NCBI RefSeq assembly: GCF_011065895.1
Contig: NZ_JAALCR010000026.1
Location: forward strand, 26,587-90,586
DNA: 64,000 nt
Origin: Paludisphaera rhizosphaerae
Lineage (GTDB): Bacteria; Planctomycetota; Planctomycetia; Isosphaerales; Isosphaeraceae
Reading direction: 5' to 3'
Positions 32,155 to 41,039 of this stretch are shown here, piece after piece (position 1 is the stretch's first letter; every line of letters begins with the position of its first letter). The notes under the pieces were generated by a model that saw nothing but the letters and a program-made list of their open reading frames with translations, had not been told where the DNA came from and did no database searches. The position numbers and the translations under genes were made by a program.

Positions 32155-32198
32155 AAGAACGCCGCGGCCTCCTCTGTCGAAGGGGCCGCGGCGTTCTT
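32155..32198. terminator. strong intrinsic terminator after the respiratory operon
   Basis: A perfect 15-base-pair stem: AAGAACGCCGCGGCC at 32155-32169 pairs with 32184-32198, with a 14-base loop, followed on the plus strand by TATTTC. It lies 22 bases after the coxD stop and 24 bases before the stop of the convergent DUF4126-like gene, so it can serve both directions. Confidence 0.88.
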
Positions 32199-32222
32199 AT
32201 TTCGAACAACCAGGCGTCGTTC

Positions 32223-32777
32223 TCAGATGTGGCTAGGAATTGGGTCGGGTTCCGAACCGGGCAGCGCCGGGATTTCCAGGTCAGGGGCGACCTTGTCGCG
32301 AAGATCGCTGATCGCCTCCTTGGCCGCTTCCCCCATCTCCTCGATCGACAGCCCGACAGCCTCGCCGCCGAACTTCAAGGCGAGATAGTCTTCGGCCAGG
32401 CCGATCACGGCGTCATTGACTCCCAAACCCTTGTTCAGGGCCATTCGGGCGATGGGGGCGACGCTGGCCACGCCGGCGGCGACCACGGCGCCCATGATCG
32501 GGACCGTCCGATCATCGGCGACGCCGTCGCGTCGCATGCTCTCACGAGCGGCGTACGCGCCGGCGAGGGCGTGAGGAACCATCAACATCGGTCGATACCG
32601 CCGCGTGAACAGCCCCACCTTGTCCAGAGCCATCTCGCCGAGCGCGGCGAGCACCCAGTTGTTGCTGCGGGACGTCCGCCGCGACGTCTCCAGCAGCGCG
32701 GGGCCCAACGTCGCCTTCAGTCCGCTGACGGCCGCGAGAGTCATCGCGCGCTCAAGCGGCGTTTTTGAATCCGCCAT
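32223..32777 (-). CDS. DUF4126-like membrane protein
   Basis: A 184-residue protein that appears to match DUF4126: GLKATLGPALL near the N-terminus, ALGEMALDKVGLFTRRYRP, a Gly/Ala-rich hydrophobic middle (LAGAYAA; IMGAVVAAGVASVAPIARMAL) and the late GLAEDYLAL helix. Function unknown. The frame is open seven codons further upstream, but the ATG at 32777 has CGAGGAG nine bases before it and gives the cleaner start. First of three small minus-strand genes that look like a stress or metal-response group. Confidence 0.6.
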   Translation of the reverse strand: MADSKTPLERAMTLAAVSGLKATLGPALLETSRRTSRSNNWVLAALGEMALDKVGLFTRRYRPMLMVPHALAGAYAARESMRRDGVADDRTVPIMGAVVAAGVASVAPIARMALNKGLGVNDAVIGLAEDYLALKFGGEAVGLSIEEMGEAAKEAISDLRDKVAPDLEIPALPGSEPDPIPSHI

Positions 32778-32807
32778 GGAAGTCACTCCTCGCCACATAC
32801 TGGAACG

Positions 32808-33098
32808 TCACGAAGGCTCCGCGAAGGCCGCAGGCCGATGACTGGCTGGATCCGCAACAATCGTGCCGTGATCTTCAGGACGCCCGGCCCTGTCCTCATA
32901 GCGGATGCAGGCGTTGCAGCAATAGATTTCGCCCTCTTCTTCGACGCCGTGGCCGATCACCCGGCACCCGCAGTGGGCGCAGGCCGGAGCCAGTGCGTGA
33001 ATCGCGCATTCAAAGCAGTCGAATGTATGATCCACGCCGTCCATCGTGACGGAGAAGGCTCTCTCATAACTATTGCCGCAGACTTCGCAGATCCCCAT
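32808..33098 (-). CDS. metallothionein-like Cys-rich small protein
   Basis: A 96-residue protein with cysteine pairs CEVC (4-7), CFEC (28-31), CAHCGC (40-45) and CCNAC (59-63), in the frame MGICEVCGNSY..FDCFECAIHALAPACAHCGC.. that is widespread as prokaryotic metallothionein-like protein. It probably binds zinc or other soft metals in the cytoplasm. About eleven Cys/His ligands are present. Start supported by GGGAGAAAAGG upstream. It precedes the DUF4126-like gene on the same strand by 30 bases. Confidence 0.78.
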   Translation of the reverse strand: MGICEVCGNSYERAFSVTMDGVDHTFDCFECAIHALAPACAHCGCRVIGHGVEEEGEIYCCNACIRYEDRAGRPEDHGTIVADPASHRPAAFAEPS

Positions 33099-33225
33099 GG
33101 TCCTTTTCTCCCGGCATGAGGTGATCGAAAGTCCGGCGCCGATCTAAGAGGCATCGTCCCACACGACCAGTTCCCGGCCTATCGCGGCGCGGCTGATTCT
33201 AGACGGTCCGCCAGGACGATTCCAC

Positions 33226-33441
33226 TTAAAGACGGGTTCCGGTGTAACTCGGCGGATCGCTGGCGGGGAATGAGTCCTCCGACGCCTCGTCGACCATCTC
33301 CTCGGAGACGATCGGACGATCGATCTCAACATGGGGCGGCGTCTTCGCGGCCGGCGTCGCTCTGGAAAACAATCGGGAGAGGGCCCCCTTGATGCTGTGG
33401 AGCCAGGAACACTCCCCCTGACGAGCGGTGTGAGCGGTCAT
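33226..33441 (-). CDS. small protein with SFPASDPP motif
   Basis: A 71-residue protein ending in DEASEDSFPASDPPSYTGTRL. The SFPASDPP signature is a recurrent motif of short uncharacterised proteins in alphaproteobacteria and planctomycetes, often near stress genes. The N-terminal half is weakly amphipathic (LHSIKGALSRLFSRA). The start at 33441 has AGGAG about ten bases upstream. Function unknown. Confidence 0.7.
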   Translation of the reverse strand: MTAHTARQGECSWLHSIKGALSRLFSRATPAAKTPPHVEIDRPIVSEEMVDEASEDSFPASDPPSYTGTRL

Positions 33442-33513
33442 TTCATCATGCTCCTGAAATCGCCGATATTTCGATATCAGAGAACTTCAAAAGCAAATGC
33501 GGCGCCGATCCGT

Positions 33514-34683
33514 TCAAACGGACGCCTCGGGCGGAGTGCATGGGATCCAGACGACGAACTCGCTCCCCTTGCCGTCAGGACCTGAGCGGGCCCGGACGTG
33601 ACCCCCGTGAAGCTCGACCAGTCGTTTGACCAGCCAAAGGCCGACTCCCAGGCCGCTGGCCACGCCGTCGTCTCCCTCACGCTTGACCTGGGTGAAGATC
33701 TCGAAGACGGCTTCAAGCATGTCCTCGGGGATGCCCGGTCCATCGTCCAGCACGCGGAAAAGAACCCCGTCCCCCTCGCGGCCAACGTCGAGGTGGATAT
33801 GGCCGCCGGCCTGGGTGTACTTGGCCGCGTTGTGCAGGAGGTTGTAAACCACCTGCACCATCCGCTCGGAATCGGCCTGAAGCAGGACGGGCTCCTCGGG
33901 TATCGTCACTTCTAACTCATGACGATTCCTGGAGAGGAACGGCCGGACGTTCTCCGTGGCGGTCTCCACCACGCGCCCTGCCGCCACTGATTCAAGCTTG
34001 AGCTTGATCAACCCGCGCGAGATTCGGGCCACGACCATCAGGTCGTCGATGAGGCGGACGATGTGTTTGACCTGGCGCTCGATCATGGCCCGGCTGTTCT
34101 CGACGACGTTCGGATCGTCGCCGGCCAACCGCATGATCTCCAGGGCGTTACGGATCGGCACCAGGGGATTGCGCAGCTCGTGCGCAAGGGTGGAGAGATA
34201 CTCGTTCTTGCGACGGTCGACCTCGCGGAGGGCCTGGTTGGCGCGGGCCAGTTCGGCCGTGCGTTCGACGACCCGACGCTCCATGTCCTCGGCGTGGGCC
34301 TTCTCCTGAAGGCTGTAGCGGATCGAACGCTCCAGGAGCGTGGCGCTGAGCCGGTTCTTCTCCAGGAAGTCGGCGGCGCCGGCGCGCATGGCGTCCAGAT
34401 CGATGGTCCGTTCGTGCAGGCCGGTCAGCAGGATCATCGGCGCGGGGGCTCCCCGGGCGACGGCCTCCCGGATGACGCTTAGGCCGTCGCGATCCCCCAG
34501 GCTGTAATCGATCAGATAAAGATCGTGCGAGCCCTCGCAGACGGCTTCGACGGCGCGATCGGCGTCGGCGAGCCAGTCCAACTCGAAGCGGACGTCGGCG
34601 ATTTCCGCCAGGAGATCGCGGGCGAGGATGTAATCCTCCTCGTCGTCGTCGATCAGCATCAGGCGAATCGTCTTGCCCTGCAT
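33514..34683 (-). CDS. receiver-histidine kinase hybrid (REC-HisKA-HATPase)
   Basis: A 389-residue soluble protein: an N-terminal response-regulator receiver domain (about 5-125; LMLIDDDEEDYILA acidic pocket, phospho-Asp in DLYLIDYSLGDRDG, Thr in LLTG, Lys in LEKN), a coiled-coil linker (about 128-160) and a histidine kinase core. The kinase has HisKA with the phospho-His in LSTLAHELRNPLVP and HATPase boxes NLLHNAAKYT, DDGPGIP and GLGVGLWLVKRLVELHGG. There is no membrane segment, so input comes from phosphorylation of the receiver. Start supported by GAGGAG. It follows the PAS kinase by 45 bases and probably shares its transcript. Confidence 0.9.
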   Translation of the reverse strand: MQGKTIRLMLIDDDEEDYILARDLLAEIADVRFELDWLADADRAVEAVCEGSHDLYLIDYSLGDRDGLSVIREAVARGAPAPMILLTGLHERTIDLDAMRAGAADFLEKNRLSATLLERSIRYSLQEKAHAEDMERRVVERTAELARANQALREVDRRKNEYLSTLAHELRNPLVPIRNALEIMRLAGDDPNVVENSRAMIERQVKHIVRLIDDLMVVARISRGLIKLKLESVAAGRVVETATENVRPFLSRNRHELEVTIPEEPVLLQADSERMVQVVYNLLHNAAKYTQAGGHIHLDVGREGDGVLFRVLDDGPGIPEDMLEAVFEIFTQVKREGDDGVASGLGVGLWLVKRLVELHGGHVRARSGPDGKGSEFVVWIPCTPPEASV

Positions 34684-34728
34684 GCGCCGTCTCTCCTCAA
34701 ACCCAACTTCGCCGCTGGTCCATCCGCA

Positions 34729-35817
34729 TCATAACCCGACAGCCTCCTCGGCCGGAGGCTCGGCCGGCAAGACCACCCGGAAGACCGAACCTACGCCCGG
34801 CACGCTCTCGGCGGCGATCGTCCCGCCGTGACGGTCGACCACCCCCTGGCAGATCGCCAGCCCCAGCCCCGATCCCGGGTACGCGCTGCGACCGTGAAGC
34901 CGCTGAAACGGCTCGAAGATCCGCGACGCCTCCCTCTGGTCGAAGCCGATGCCGTCGTCCGCCACCTCCAGGACCCACGCCGGGCCGTCCTCAACCGCCT
35001 CGCGGACCGACACCCGCACCGAAGGAACCTGGCCGGGTCGGTGAAACTTCAACGCGTTGGCGATCAGGTTCTGAAGAAGCTGGCGCATCAAGACCGCATC
35101 GGCACGGATGGTCGGCAGGGGACCGACCTCGACATGAGCCCCGGAGCGTTCGATGGTCGCCCCCAGATCGTCGACCACCTCGCGAGCGATCGCCCCGAGG
35201 TCGACGTGCGTCTGCACTCGCGCCCCTCCCGAAACCCGCGCCAGGGAGAGAAGGCCGTGCACAAGCTCGTGCATTCGAGCCGCCGCGGCGATGATCCGTC
35301 CCAGATGCCCGCGCGACCGATCGTCGATCCCACCGCCGGCCGCGATCCGTTCGCCGAAGGCCCTCACCTTCCGAACGGGTTCTTGAAGGTCGTGGGCGGC
35401 GATCGCGGCGAAGCGTTCCAGGGCGGCGTTGCTTCGCCGCAACTCCTCGCGGGTCCGCACCAAGCCGTCGACGTCGGTCCCGGTCGTCAGCCATGAGTCG
35501 ACCGCGCCGGCGGCGTTGAACCGCGGAACAGCCCGGATCAAGAACCAACGGTGCCCCCCTGCCCCGTCGCGCAGTCGGCACTCCGTCTCGAAAAGACGCC
35601 CGGCTCGCGTCGCCTCGGCCCATTCATCGCGGCGTGAGCGGTCCTCGGGATGGAGGCGGTCGGCCCAGTCGCCGGGGGAGGTCGCGCCGACGTAATCGCG
35701 CCATCGTTTATTGCAGCGATCCGGTCGGCCGTCCGGCAGGCTGGTGAAAACAATGTGTGGCAGCGCCTCCGCAAAGGCGGCGTCGGGGTCGGCGTCAGAT
35801 TGCATTTCGGTCGTCAT
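34729..35817 (-). CDS. PAS-domain histidine kinase
   Basis: A 362-residue soluble kinase: PAS domain (about 15-125, HIVFTSLPDGRPDRCNKRWRDY..GDWADRLHPEDR), short coiled coil, HisKA with the phospho-His in AAIAAHDLQEPVRKV (a His-Asp-Leu-Gln-Glu-Pro box typical of phytochrome-like kinases), and HATPase with QNLIANALKF, DDGIGFD and GSGLGLAICQGVVDRHGG. I prefer the ATG at 35817 over an upstream TTG because the PAS domain begins soon after; the ribosome site is poor. It is divergent from an NtrC-type regulator, which could be its partner. Confidence 0.87.
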   Translation of the reverse strand: MTTEMQSDADPDAAFAEALPHIVFTSLPDGRPDRCNKRWRDYVGATSPGDWADRLHPEDRSRRDEWAEATRAGRLFETECRLRDGAGGHRWFLIRAVPRFNAAGAVDSWLTTGTDVDGLVRTREELRRSNAALERFAAIAAHDLQEPVRKVRAFGERIAAGGGIDDRSRGHLGRIIAAAARMHELVHGLLSLARVSGGARVQTHVDLGAIAREVVDDLGATIERSGAHVEVGPLPTIRADAVLMRQLLQNLIANALKFHRPGQVPSVRVSVREAVEDGPAWVLEVADDGIGFDQREASRIFEPFQRLHGRSAYPGSGLGLAICQGVVDRHGGTIAAESVPGVGSVFRVVLPAEPPAEEAVGL

Positions 35818-36042
35818 CCGCCGTTCCGCCCGTCTGATGAAGTGGCCTGTTTCGGGTCGCCCCTTGCGTCGCTTCCACGAGCCGTCCCGGAGGATTTGAA
35901 ACTGCAAACCTTATTCCGCAAACCATGTCCGTTGGATCCTCGGCCGTCTTCTTCGGCTACTGACTCGGGGCGCGTCGTTTGTGATAGGATTGAACCTGGC
36001 CCCGACGACCGCCAGAGGCCGACCGGCCCAGGAGCGTAGCGA

Positions 36043-37500
36043 GTGACTTCAGCCGTTCAGCCCGACCCCAAGGACGCCGCCGCGACAGCCTCAACCGTCG
36101 AGCCGGTTCGACGTATTTTGCTCGTCGAGGACGAGGAGGACACCCGCACCTCGTTTCAGCAACTCCTCAACATGGCGCTGGGAATCGAGGTCGACCTCGC
36201 GGCCGACGGCGCCCAGGCCCTGGAGATGCTCGACAAGAAGCCGTACAGCATCGTCGTCACCGATTTGAGGATGCCCAAGGTCGACGGCCTGAAGCTGATC
36301 GGCGAGATCCAGGCTCGCCGGCTCCCCGTCACCGTCATCGTGACGACCGGCCACGGCAGCATCGACGACGCCGTCCACGCCATGCGGATGGGCGCTTACG
36401 ACTTCCTCACCAAGCCGCCGGACCCCCAGCACCTTTGCCTGCTCATCGAGCGAGCTCTCCGCGAGCGGACGCTCCAGGACGAGCTGGCCGCGCTCCGGTC
36501 GCAGATCACCGAACGCCATCGTTTCTGGAACGTGCTGAGCAAATGCCCGAAGATGTACGACATCTTCGAGCTGATCGGCAACATCGCCGACACCACGACG
36601 ACCGTCCTCATCGAGGGCGAGACCGGAACCGGCAAGGAACAGGTCGCCCGCGCCATCCACCAGGCCTCGGCCGAATACCGCAAGGGTCCCTTCGTCCCCG
36701 TCCACTGCGCGGCCCTCTCCGAGGCCCTCCTCGAATCCGAGCTGTTCGGCCACGAGAAGGGGTCGTTCACCGGTGCGGCCGGCCAGCGCAAGGGGCGGTT
36801 CGAGATCGCCCACGGCGGAACCCTCTTCCTGGACGAAGTCGCCGACATCCCCATGTCGATGCAGGTGAAGCTCCTCCGCGTCCTTCAGGAGCGGAAGTTC
36901 GAGCGCGTGGGCGGCAACCAGCCGATCGAGGTCGACGTCCGCGTCATCGGCGCCACCAACCAGGGGCTGGAAAACCTCGTCAAGGAAGGCAAGTTCCGCG
37001 AGGACCTCTATTACCGCCTCAACGTGGTGAAGATCGAGCTTCCCCCGCTCCGACGCCGGCCCGAAGACATTCCGATGCTCGCCACCTACTTCGCCCAGAA
37101 GTACGCGCGGCCGGGTCACAACGCGGCTCACATATCGAAGGAAGCGATGGACCGGCTCCTCGCCTTCTCGTGGCCGGGGAACATCCGCCAGCTTGAAAAC
37201 GCGATGGAACGGGCCAGCGTCACGGCCCGCGACGGCGAGATCAAGCCCGAGAACCTCCCGCGCGACCTCGTCCCCAAGACGGGCCGTCGGGCCTCGATGA
37301 ACGTCGACCTCGCGCGGCCGCTCACCGAGCAGCTCTCCGAACTCACGTCCAGCTTTGAAGAGCGATACCTGCGCAAAGCCCTGAGGAAGTGCCGCGGCCA
37401 CGTCGGCCGTTGCGCCAAGATCAGCGGCCTGTCACGTCGGAGCATCTCCGCGAAAATCGCCCACTACAAGATCGACACCTCGGCCTACAAGCCGAAGTGA
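36043..37500 (+). CDS. NtrC-family sigma-54 response regulator
   Basis: A 485-residue activator: receiver domain (about 23-140; phospho-Asp in VVTDLRMPKVDG), sigma-54 AAA+ ATPase (about 160-400; Walker A GETGTGKE, the sigma-54 contact loop GSFTGA where GAFTGA is more usual, Walker B LFLDEVADIP, arginine-finger region FREDLYYRLNV), and a C-terminal Fis-type HTH (about 440-480, CAKISGLSRRSISAKIAHY). GTG start at 36043 with AGGAGCG upstream. It activates sigma-54 promoters in response to a kinase; the adjacent divergent PAS kinase or the hybrid kinase are natural candidates. Confidence 0.93.
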   Translation: MTSAVQPDPKDAAATASTVEPVRRILLVEDEEDTRTSFQQLLNMALGIEVDLAADGAQALEMLDKKPYSIVVTDLRMPKVDGLKLIGEIQARRLPVTVIVTTGHGSIDDAVHAMRMGAYDFLTKPPDPQHLCLLIERALRERTLQDELAALRSQITERHRFWNVLSKCPKMYDIFELIGNIADTTTTVLIEGETGTGKEQVARAIHQASAEYRKGPFVPVHCAALSEALLESELFGHEKGSFTGAAGQRKGRFEIAHGGTLFLDEVADIPMSMQVKLLRVLQERKFERVGGNQPIEVDVRVIGATNQGLENLVKEGKFREDLYYRLNVVKIELPPLRRRPEDIPMLATYFAQKYARPGHNAAHISKEAMDRLLAFSWPGNIRQLENAMERASVTARDGEIKPENLPRDLVPKTGRRASMNVDLARPLTEQLSELTSSFEERYLRKALRKCRGHVGRCAKISGLSRRSISAKIAHYKIDTSAYKPK

Positions 37501-37771
37501 CGACGGCTCTGCGAGGACGGGAACAAGGCCGAGGCGGACGCCGGTTCCAGCCCATGCTTGCGCGGCGATGCCGCCAATTCCAGTAAAGACTTGCAACGGG
37601 CCCCGTTCCGGGCAAACTCCTTAGTACGCCGAGCCGCTCGACGGGCGGCCCGGCGACTTCCGACGCGCATGCGGATTCCATGCATCGGCGCGGCGTTTGC
37701 TAACCCTCTGACGACGGCGGCGAAAAACATCTCTGCCCGACTCCGGGATCCGTGCGAGTGAATTAGCGGCC

Positions 37772-39592
37772 ATGAACATCGACGTCGCCACCACGCGGCT
37801 CCTGCGCATCCTCCTGATCGGCGGCACGATCGTCCTCGCGATGTCGGTCGCCGCCGACGTCTTCAAACCGCTCGCCCTGGCGATCCTCATCACGTTCCTG
37901 CTGGCCCCGATCGTGAGCCGCCTGGAACGCATGGGCCTGCCCCGAGTCTTCAGCGTGGCGATCGTCCTGCTGGTCGGCATGGCCGCCGTCGGCGCGACGG
38001 CGTACATCGTCGGCGGCCAGTTCGCCAGCATCGCCCGGGACGTGCCCAAGTACACGGAGAACATCCAGGCCAAGGTCTCCCGCCTGCGACCCGGCGAAGA
38101 ATCGACGATCGCGAAGATCGTGAATGCGGTCACCCGCCTGTCGAAATCGAACGCTGCCGAGGAGGAACGCGCCCAGCCGGTCCGGATCATCTCGGGGAGC
38201 GACTTCTGGGAGAACCTGCACGCGTTCCTCGGGCCGTTCGAGTCCGCCCTCGCCATGGGGGGCATCGTGCTGCTGCTGGTGGTCTTCATCCTCTTCGAGC
38301 GTGACGAGATCCGGGCCAAGCTCATCCAACTCGTCGGCTGGGGACGGATCGGGGTCACCACCAAGACGCTCTCCCAGATTGGAGAAAACCTCAGCTCGTA
38401 CCTCGCGGCGCTGGCCATGGTGAACGCCGGCTTCGGGCTGGTGATCGGCCTGGGGTGCTGGGCGATCGGCCTGCCGTCGCCGGCGCTCTGGGGGTTTCTG
38501 GCGGCTCTCTGTCGATTCATCCCCTACCTGGGAACGCTGCTCTCGTTTTCGTTCCCGTTTCTCATCTCGATCGCCCATTTTGCGGGCTGGACCCAGCCGG
38601 CCCTGGTGCTGGCCCTGTTCGCCGGGGCGGAACTCGCGGTCAACAGCGTCGAGCCCCTGGTCTACGGCAAGTCCACGGGGATCTCGCCGATCGGTCTGTT
38701 GATCTCCGCCCTTTTCTGGGCGTGGCTGTGGGGTCCGCTCGGCCTGCTGCTGGCCAACGCCCTGACCGTCTGCCTGGCCGTCGCCGGGCGGTCGATCCCC
38801 GGACTGGAGGCCCTCGGCATCCTGCTCCGCCACGACGTCTCGGTGAGCGACGACCTGCGCTGGTATCAACGCGTCCTCAGTCATGACGTCGACGGGGCGA
38901 TGACGATCCTGGACGACGCCCTCAAAACGAAATCCCTGGAAGAAGTCTGCGACCAGATCGTCATCCCGACTCTCTCTCGCGCCGAGCAGGACCGCACCCA
39001 CGAGCACGTCGACGGCCGCGACGTCGCCTTCATCTGGCGGACCGTCCGCGACTGGATCGACGAGGTTTCCGAGCGCGACGACGTGATCCTAACGCCCAAG
39101 GTCGCCGACGCCGCTGAACCGCTTCCAACGCCGGTTCTGGCCGGCGAGTCGCCCGCCCTGGTGGGAATTGCGTCCGGCGGCGGGGCTGACGCACTCGTCC
39201 TGCGGATGCTCAACGTTTTGCTGCAGCCGACGGGCGTTCGGCTGACCATCATGTCGGCCAGCGGCTCCTCGCTGCGGGTCACCGACAGGGTGGGCGAGTT
39301 GGATCCGGCTCTCATCCTGATCTCGCACGTCCCTCCTGAGGGGCTCACTCGGGCGCGTTATCTCGTCAAGCGGATGCACGCCCGCCGGCCGGAGACTCCC
39401 ATCACGGTCGGCTACTGGGATTACGACGTCCCGCCGCTCGAGCTGACCGAGCGTTTCCGTCCGGCTCGGCTCGTGGTGAGTTTGGCCGCGGCTCGGGCCC
39501 TGATCCTCGAACGCATCTCCGCCGTCCAGGGCGCGCCGTCGGGCCCGTCCGGGGACGCAGCTCCCGCCCTGGTGGACGCGAGCCGCCCCTGA
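37772..39592 (+). CDS. AI-2E-family permease with C-terminal Rossmann-like domain
   Basis: A 606-residue protein. Residues about 10-365 form the AI-2E/PerM-type membrane domain with roughly eight helices (signatures FIPYLGTLLSFSFPFLISI and NSVEPLVYGKSTGISPIGLLISALFWAWLWGPLGLLLANPL-type ending). The remaining 240 residues are cytoplasmic, with the pattern ALVGIASGGGADALVLRMLNVLL..GVRLTIMSA..DPALILISHVPP..ITVGYWD, suggesting a Rossmann or B12-binding-like fold that lacks the usual DXHXXG. The family exports autoinducer-2 or ions; substrate unknown. No clear ribosome site precedes the ATG. Confidence 0.82.
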   Translation: MNIDVATTRLLRILLIGGTIVLAMSVAADVFKPLALAILITFLLAPIVSRLERMGLPRVFSVAIVLLVGMAAVGATAYIVGGQFASIARDVPKYTENIQAKVSRLRPGEESTIAKIVNAVTRLSKSNAAEEERAQPVRIISGSDFWENLHAFLGPFESALAMGGIVLLLVVFILFERDEIRAKLIQLVGWGRIGVTTKTLSQIGENLSSYLAALAMVNAGFGLVIGLGCWAIGLPSPALWGFLAALCRFIPYLGTLLSFSFPFLISIAHFAGWTQPALVLALFAGAELAVNSVEPLVYGKSTGISPIGLLISALFWAWLWGPLGLLLANALTVCLAVAGRSIPGLEALGILLRHDVSVSDDLRWYQRVLSHDVDGAMTILDDALKTKSLEEVCDQIVIPTLSRAEQDRTHEHVDGRDVAFIWRTVRDWIDEVSERDDVILTPKVADAAEPLPTPVLAGESPALVGIASGGGADALVLRMLNVLLQPTGVRLTIMSASGSSLRVTDRVGELDPALILISHVPPEGLTRARYLVKRMHARRPETPITVGYWDYDVPPLELTERFRPARLVVSLAAARALILERISAVQGAPSGPSGDAAPALVDASRP

Positions 39593-39695
39593 ACCGGGCG
39601 GCATGCGATGTGCATGTCAATGACCGACATCGAGCGACAGCAGCCCCGAATACGGGCTGGCCAGGTCGCTGGAACCGACCCCTGGAGCCTTGCCA

Positions 39696-40175
39696 ATGAG
39701 CGCCGGTTCGACCGAACCCACTCCCGCCGCGACGACGCCTGAAGACCTGCTCGTCTCCGACGTGATGACCCCCGTGGCCGCCACCTGCTCTCCGTTCAGC
39801 ACGGTCACGGAGGCCGTGATGATCTTCAAGGCGCAGGACGTGGATGTGGTGCCGGTGATCGACGCGGGCAAACCGGTGGGCGTAGTCGTCGACCGCGACG
39901 TCGCCCTCGCCGTGGCCGACGCCCCCGACCTGGCGACGCGACCCGTCTCTGAAATCATGGTCAAGGACTGGCCCACCGTCCCCGTCGACGCTCACGTCGA
40001 CCAGGCGCTCCAGGCGATGTCGGCCGTCGGTTCACGACTGGCGCTGGCCGTCGACGCCTCTGGATTGCTCGCCGGCCTGGTCTTCTGGGCCGAACTCGCT
40101 CGACGACTTCCGCTCGAAGCCGCGCCGGCTCCGAGCCCCGACGTTGAGGTTCCCGCCGAGGTGACCAAACCGTGA
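39696..40175 (+). CDS. CBS-domain pair protein
   Basis: A 159-residue protein made of two CBS motifs (about 18-72, VSDVMTPVAATCSPFSTVTEAVMIFKAQDVDVVPVID, and 82-135, VSEIMVKDWPTVPVDAHVDQAL), a module that binds adenine nucleotides. No catalytic partner domain is attached, so it probably acts as a nucleotide-responsive regulator. ATG at 39696 has GGAG ten bases upstream. Coupled by a GTGA overlap to the next gene. Confidence 0.87.
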   Translation: MSAGSTEPTPAATTPEDLLVSDVMTPVAATCSPFSTVTEAVMIFKAQDVDVVPVIDAGKPVGVVVDRDVALAVADAPDLATRPVSEIMVKDWPTVPVDAHVDQALQAMSAVGSRLALAVDASGLLAGLVFWAELARRLPLEAAPAPSPDVEVPAEVTKP

Positions 40176-40696
40176 GCCAGGTCGACGACATCCGCCGCCA
40201 GATGGCCCTGATCCGCCACGAGATGCATTACGACGTCTCGAACGTCGTCAGCGACGTCGAGAGCGTGATGGACTGGCGGTCGATCATCCGCAGGCACCCT
40301 TACATCACGATCGGCGCCGGTCTTGCGGTTGGATATTTCCTCGTGCCTCGTCGCAAACCCGCAACGCGAACCGTGCCGCTGCCGCAAGCCCTGGCGGAGA
40401 TCTCGCCCGAAACCCTCGCGGCCGTCATTCCGCCGGTCGTCGAGGCTTCAAGAAAGGCTGAGAAGCCCTCGAAGCCACTCAGCCGGCAGTTGTTGGGATG
40501 GGGCGTGGGCATGCTCTGGCCGCTCGTCGGCCAGTCGGTGCAGGCTTACGCCGCGATGTGGCTGGAAGACCAGATCAAACAACACCTCAACCCGAACCCC
40601 AAGCCTCCCGGCGACCGTGTTCCTCCCTCATCATCAGGGAGGCCGGGAGAACCCTATGACGGCGCCCCCGCCACGCGGGACGCCCGGCGCGGCTGA
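40172..40696 (+). CDS. hypothetical one-helix envelope protein
   Basis: A 174-residue protein starting with GTG inside the CBS gene stop. An N-terminal helix rich in charged residues (MALIRHEMHYDVSNVVSDVESVMDW) is followed by a short membrane-anchor segment (HPYITIGAGLAVGYFLVPRRK, about 40-60). This matches the general plan of DUF883/DUF3618-like ribosome- or membrane-associated stress proteins. A second hydrophobic segment (GWGVGMLWPLVGQSVQAY) lies near 110-128. Function unknown. Confidence 0.65.
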   Translation: MSQVDDIRRQMALIRHEMHYDVSNVVSDVESVMDWRSIIRRHPYITIGAGLAVGYFLVPRRKPATRTVPLPQALAEISPETLAAVIPPVVEASRKAEKPSKPLSRQLLGWGVGMLWPLVGQSVQAYAAMWLEDQIKQHLNPNPKPPGDRVPPSSSGRPGEPYDGAPATRDARRG

Positions 40697-40733
40697 GCCC
40701 CCGCCGATCCTCTTTGCGAAAAGGAGCTTCACC

Positions 40734-41039
40734 ATGGGTTCCCACATGTTCGGCAGCTGGGCCGAGAACGCCCGACGCCCGATGGAAGACGCCCGCCAGG
40801 CCGTTGGTGAGGTCGGCGAGGCCGCTCGCCGCAGCTATGAAGACGCCGCCCACCGCGCCCGTCAGGCCTATGGAGACGTCGCCGACCGCGCCCGCGACGC
40901 CTACGGCGATGTGATGGACGACTACATCGGCCCGTATCGCCAGTCCTTCGAGGACGCGATCGTCTCCAATCCCGTCAAGGCCGTCGGCGCTGCGCTCGCC
41001 GTGGGAGTTCTCCTCGGATGGCTCATCAAACGGTCCTGA
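40734..41039 (+). CDS. DUF883/YqjD-like membrane-anchored protein
   Basis: A 101-residue protein with an amphipathic, alternating-charge helix (RRPMEDARQAVGEVGEAARRSYEDAAHRARQAYGDVADRARDAYG, about 14-60) and a C-terminal glycine-zipper membrane anchor (NPVKAVGAALAVGVLLGWLIKRS). This is the layout of YqjD/ElaB-type stress proteins. AAGGAG lies at about 40721-40726, fixing the start; the longer frame upstream is a shadow of the previous gene. Confidence 0.8.
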   Translation: MGSHMFGSWAENARRPMEDARQAVGEVGEAARRSYEDAAHRARQAYGDVADRARDAYGDVMDDYIGPYRQSFEDAIVSNPVKAVGAALAVGVLLGWLIKRS

